Origin: Bacilli bacterium
GTDB taxonomy: Bacteria > Bacillota_I > Bacilli_A > RFN20 > CAG-826
Direction of reading: 5' to 3'
DNA: 52,215 nucleotides
NCBI GenBank assembly: GCA_017940265.1
Contig: JAGAYY010000037.1
Location: 1 to 52,215, forward strand
This document shows, one piece after another, positions 52,215 through 52,215 of the stretch; the stretch's first letter is position 1, and every line of letters starts with the position of its first letter. The notes under the pieces were generated by a model. The model saw only the letters and a program-made list of their open reading frames with translations. It ran no database searches and had not been told where the DNA came from. Both the position numbers and the translations under genes were made by a program.

Positions 52215-52215
52215 A

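Overview
The window comes from a low-GC Gram-positive-type bacterium, most likely an uncultured gut member of the Bacilli (Erysipelotrichales/RF39-like). The signs are AT-rich DNA, a T-box leader on tyrS, lipoproteins with serine-rich linkers, Firmicutes-type GuaD and FatA-like thioesterase, and many short convergent or bidirectional terminators. UGA is used as a stop (for example at 15214-15216 and 22049-22051), so the code is standard, not the Mollicutes code. The lineage is an inference; no rRNA is present.

Layout. 0.1-11.5 kb (minus): a tight six-gene run reading from a 2095-aa CvpA-like membrane protein through a YigZ-like protein, an Mrp-type Fe-S carrier ATPase, an M24 aminopeptidase and glycerol kinase to a DUF5677-like protein. 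11.6-15.3 kb (plus): zinc-ribbon CPBP protease, TraX-like membrane protein, thioredoxin, tRNA-Gly(UCC), an AlbA_2/Schlafen-type regulator with an operator-like repeat, and a possible 27-aa membrane peptide. 15.4-23.9 kb: housekeeping genes (SHOCT/PH protein, RdgB, MtaD-like deaminase, PlsC, T-box-tyrS, a lipoprotein, acyl-ACP thioesterase, HI0933-type flavoprotein). 24.0-26.8 kb (minus): a purine-salvage operon (LURP-one-like protein, a 16-residue 'YCG' repeat protein, guanine deaminase, NCS2 permease). 26.9-38.6 kb (minus): c-di-GMP proteins (a membrane GGDEF-EAL, and a GGDEF followed by a PAS-GGDEF-EAL-PAS frame interrupted by one in-frame stop) interleaved with Ser-rich lipoproteins and small membrane proteins.

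38.7-52.2 kb (minus) is an accessory region. It holds a lipoprotein with a calcium-loop-like motif, two AAA_14/DUF4143 ATPases (one with a promoter flanked by twin palindromes), an ECF sigma factor translationally coupled to a membrane-anchored serpin-like protein in the anti-sigma position, a PF06541 membrane protein, a frameshifted secreted repeat protein, a GNAT acetyltransferase and a DUF805-like protein. It also carries the debris of mobile DNA: a solo TnpB/IS605-type right end, decayed copies of the DUF805-like gene, a 69-bp repeat present twice, and a truncated reading frame at the window edge.

Several genes have no Shine-Dalgarno sequence but carry a -10 box (often extended, TGCTATAAT-like) 6-11 bases before the ATG, suggesting leaderless or near-leaderless transcripts alongside ordinary SD-led genes. 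The best candidates for undescribed biology are the sigma/serpin pair, the YCG-repeat protein in the purine operon, the giant CvpA-like protein with its recurring LP module, and the stop-interrupted c-di-GMP fusion.
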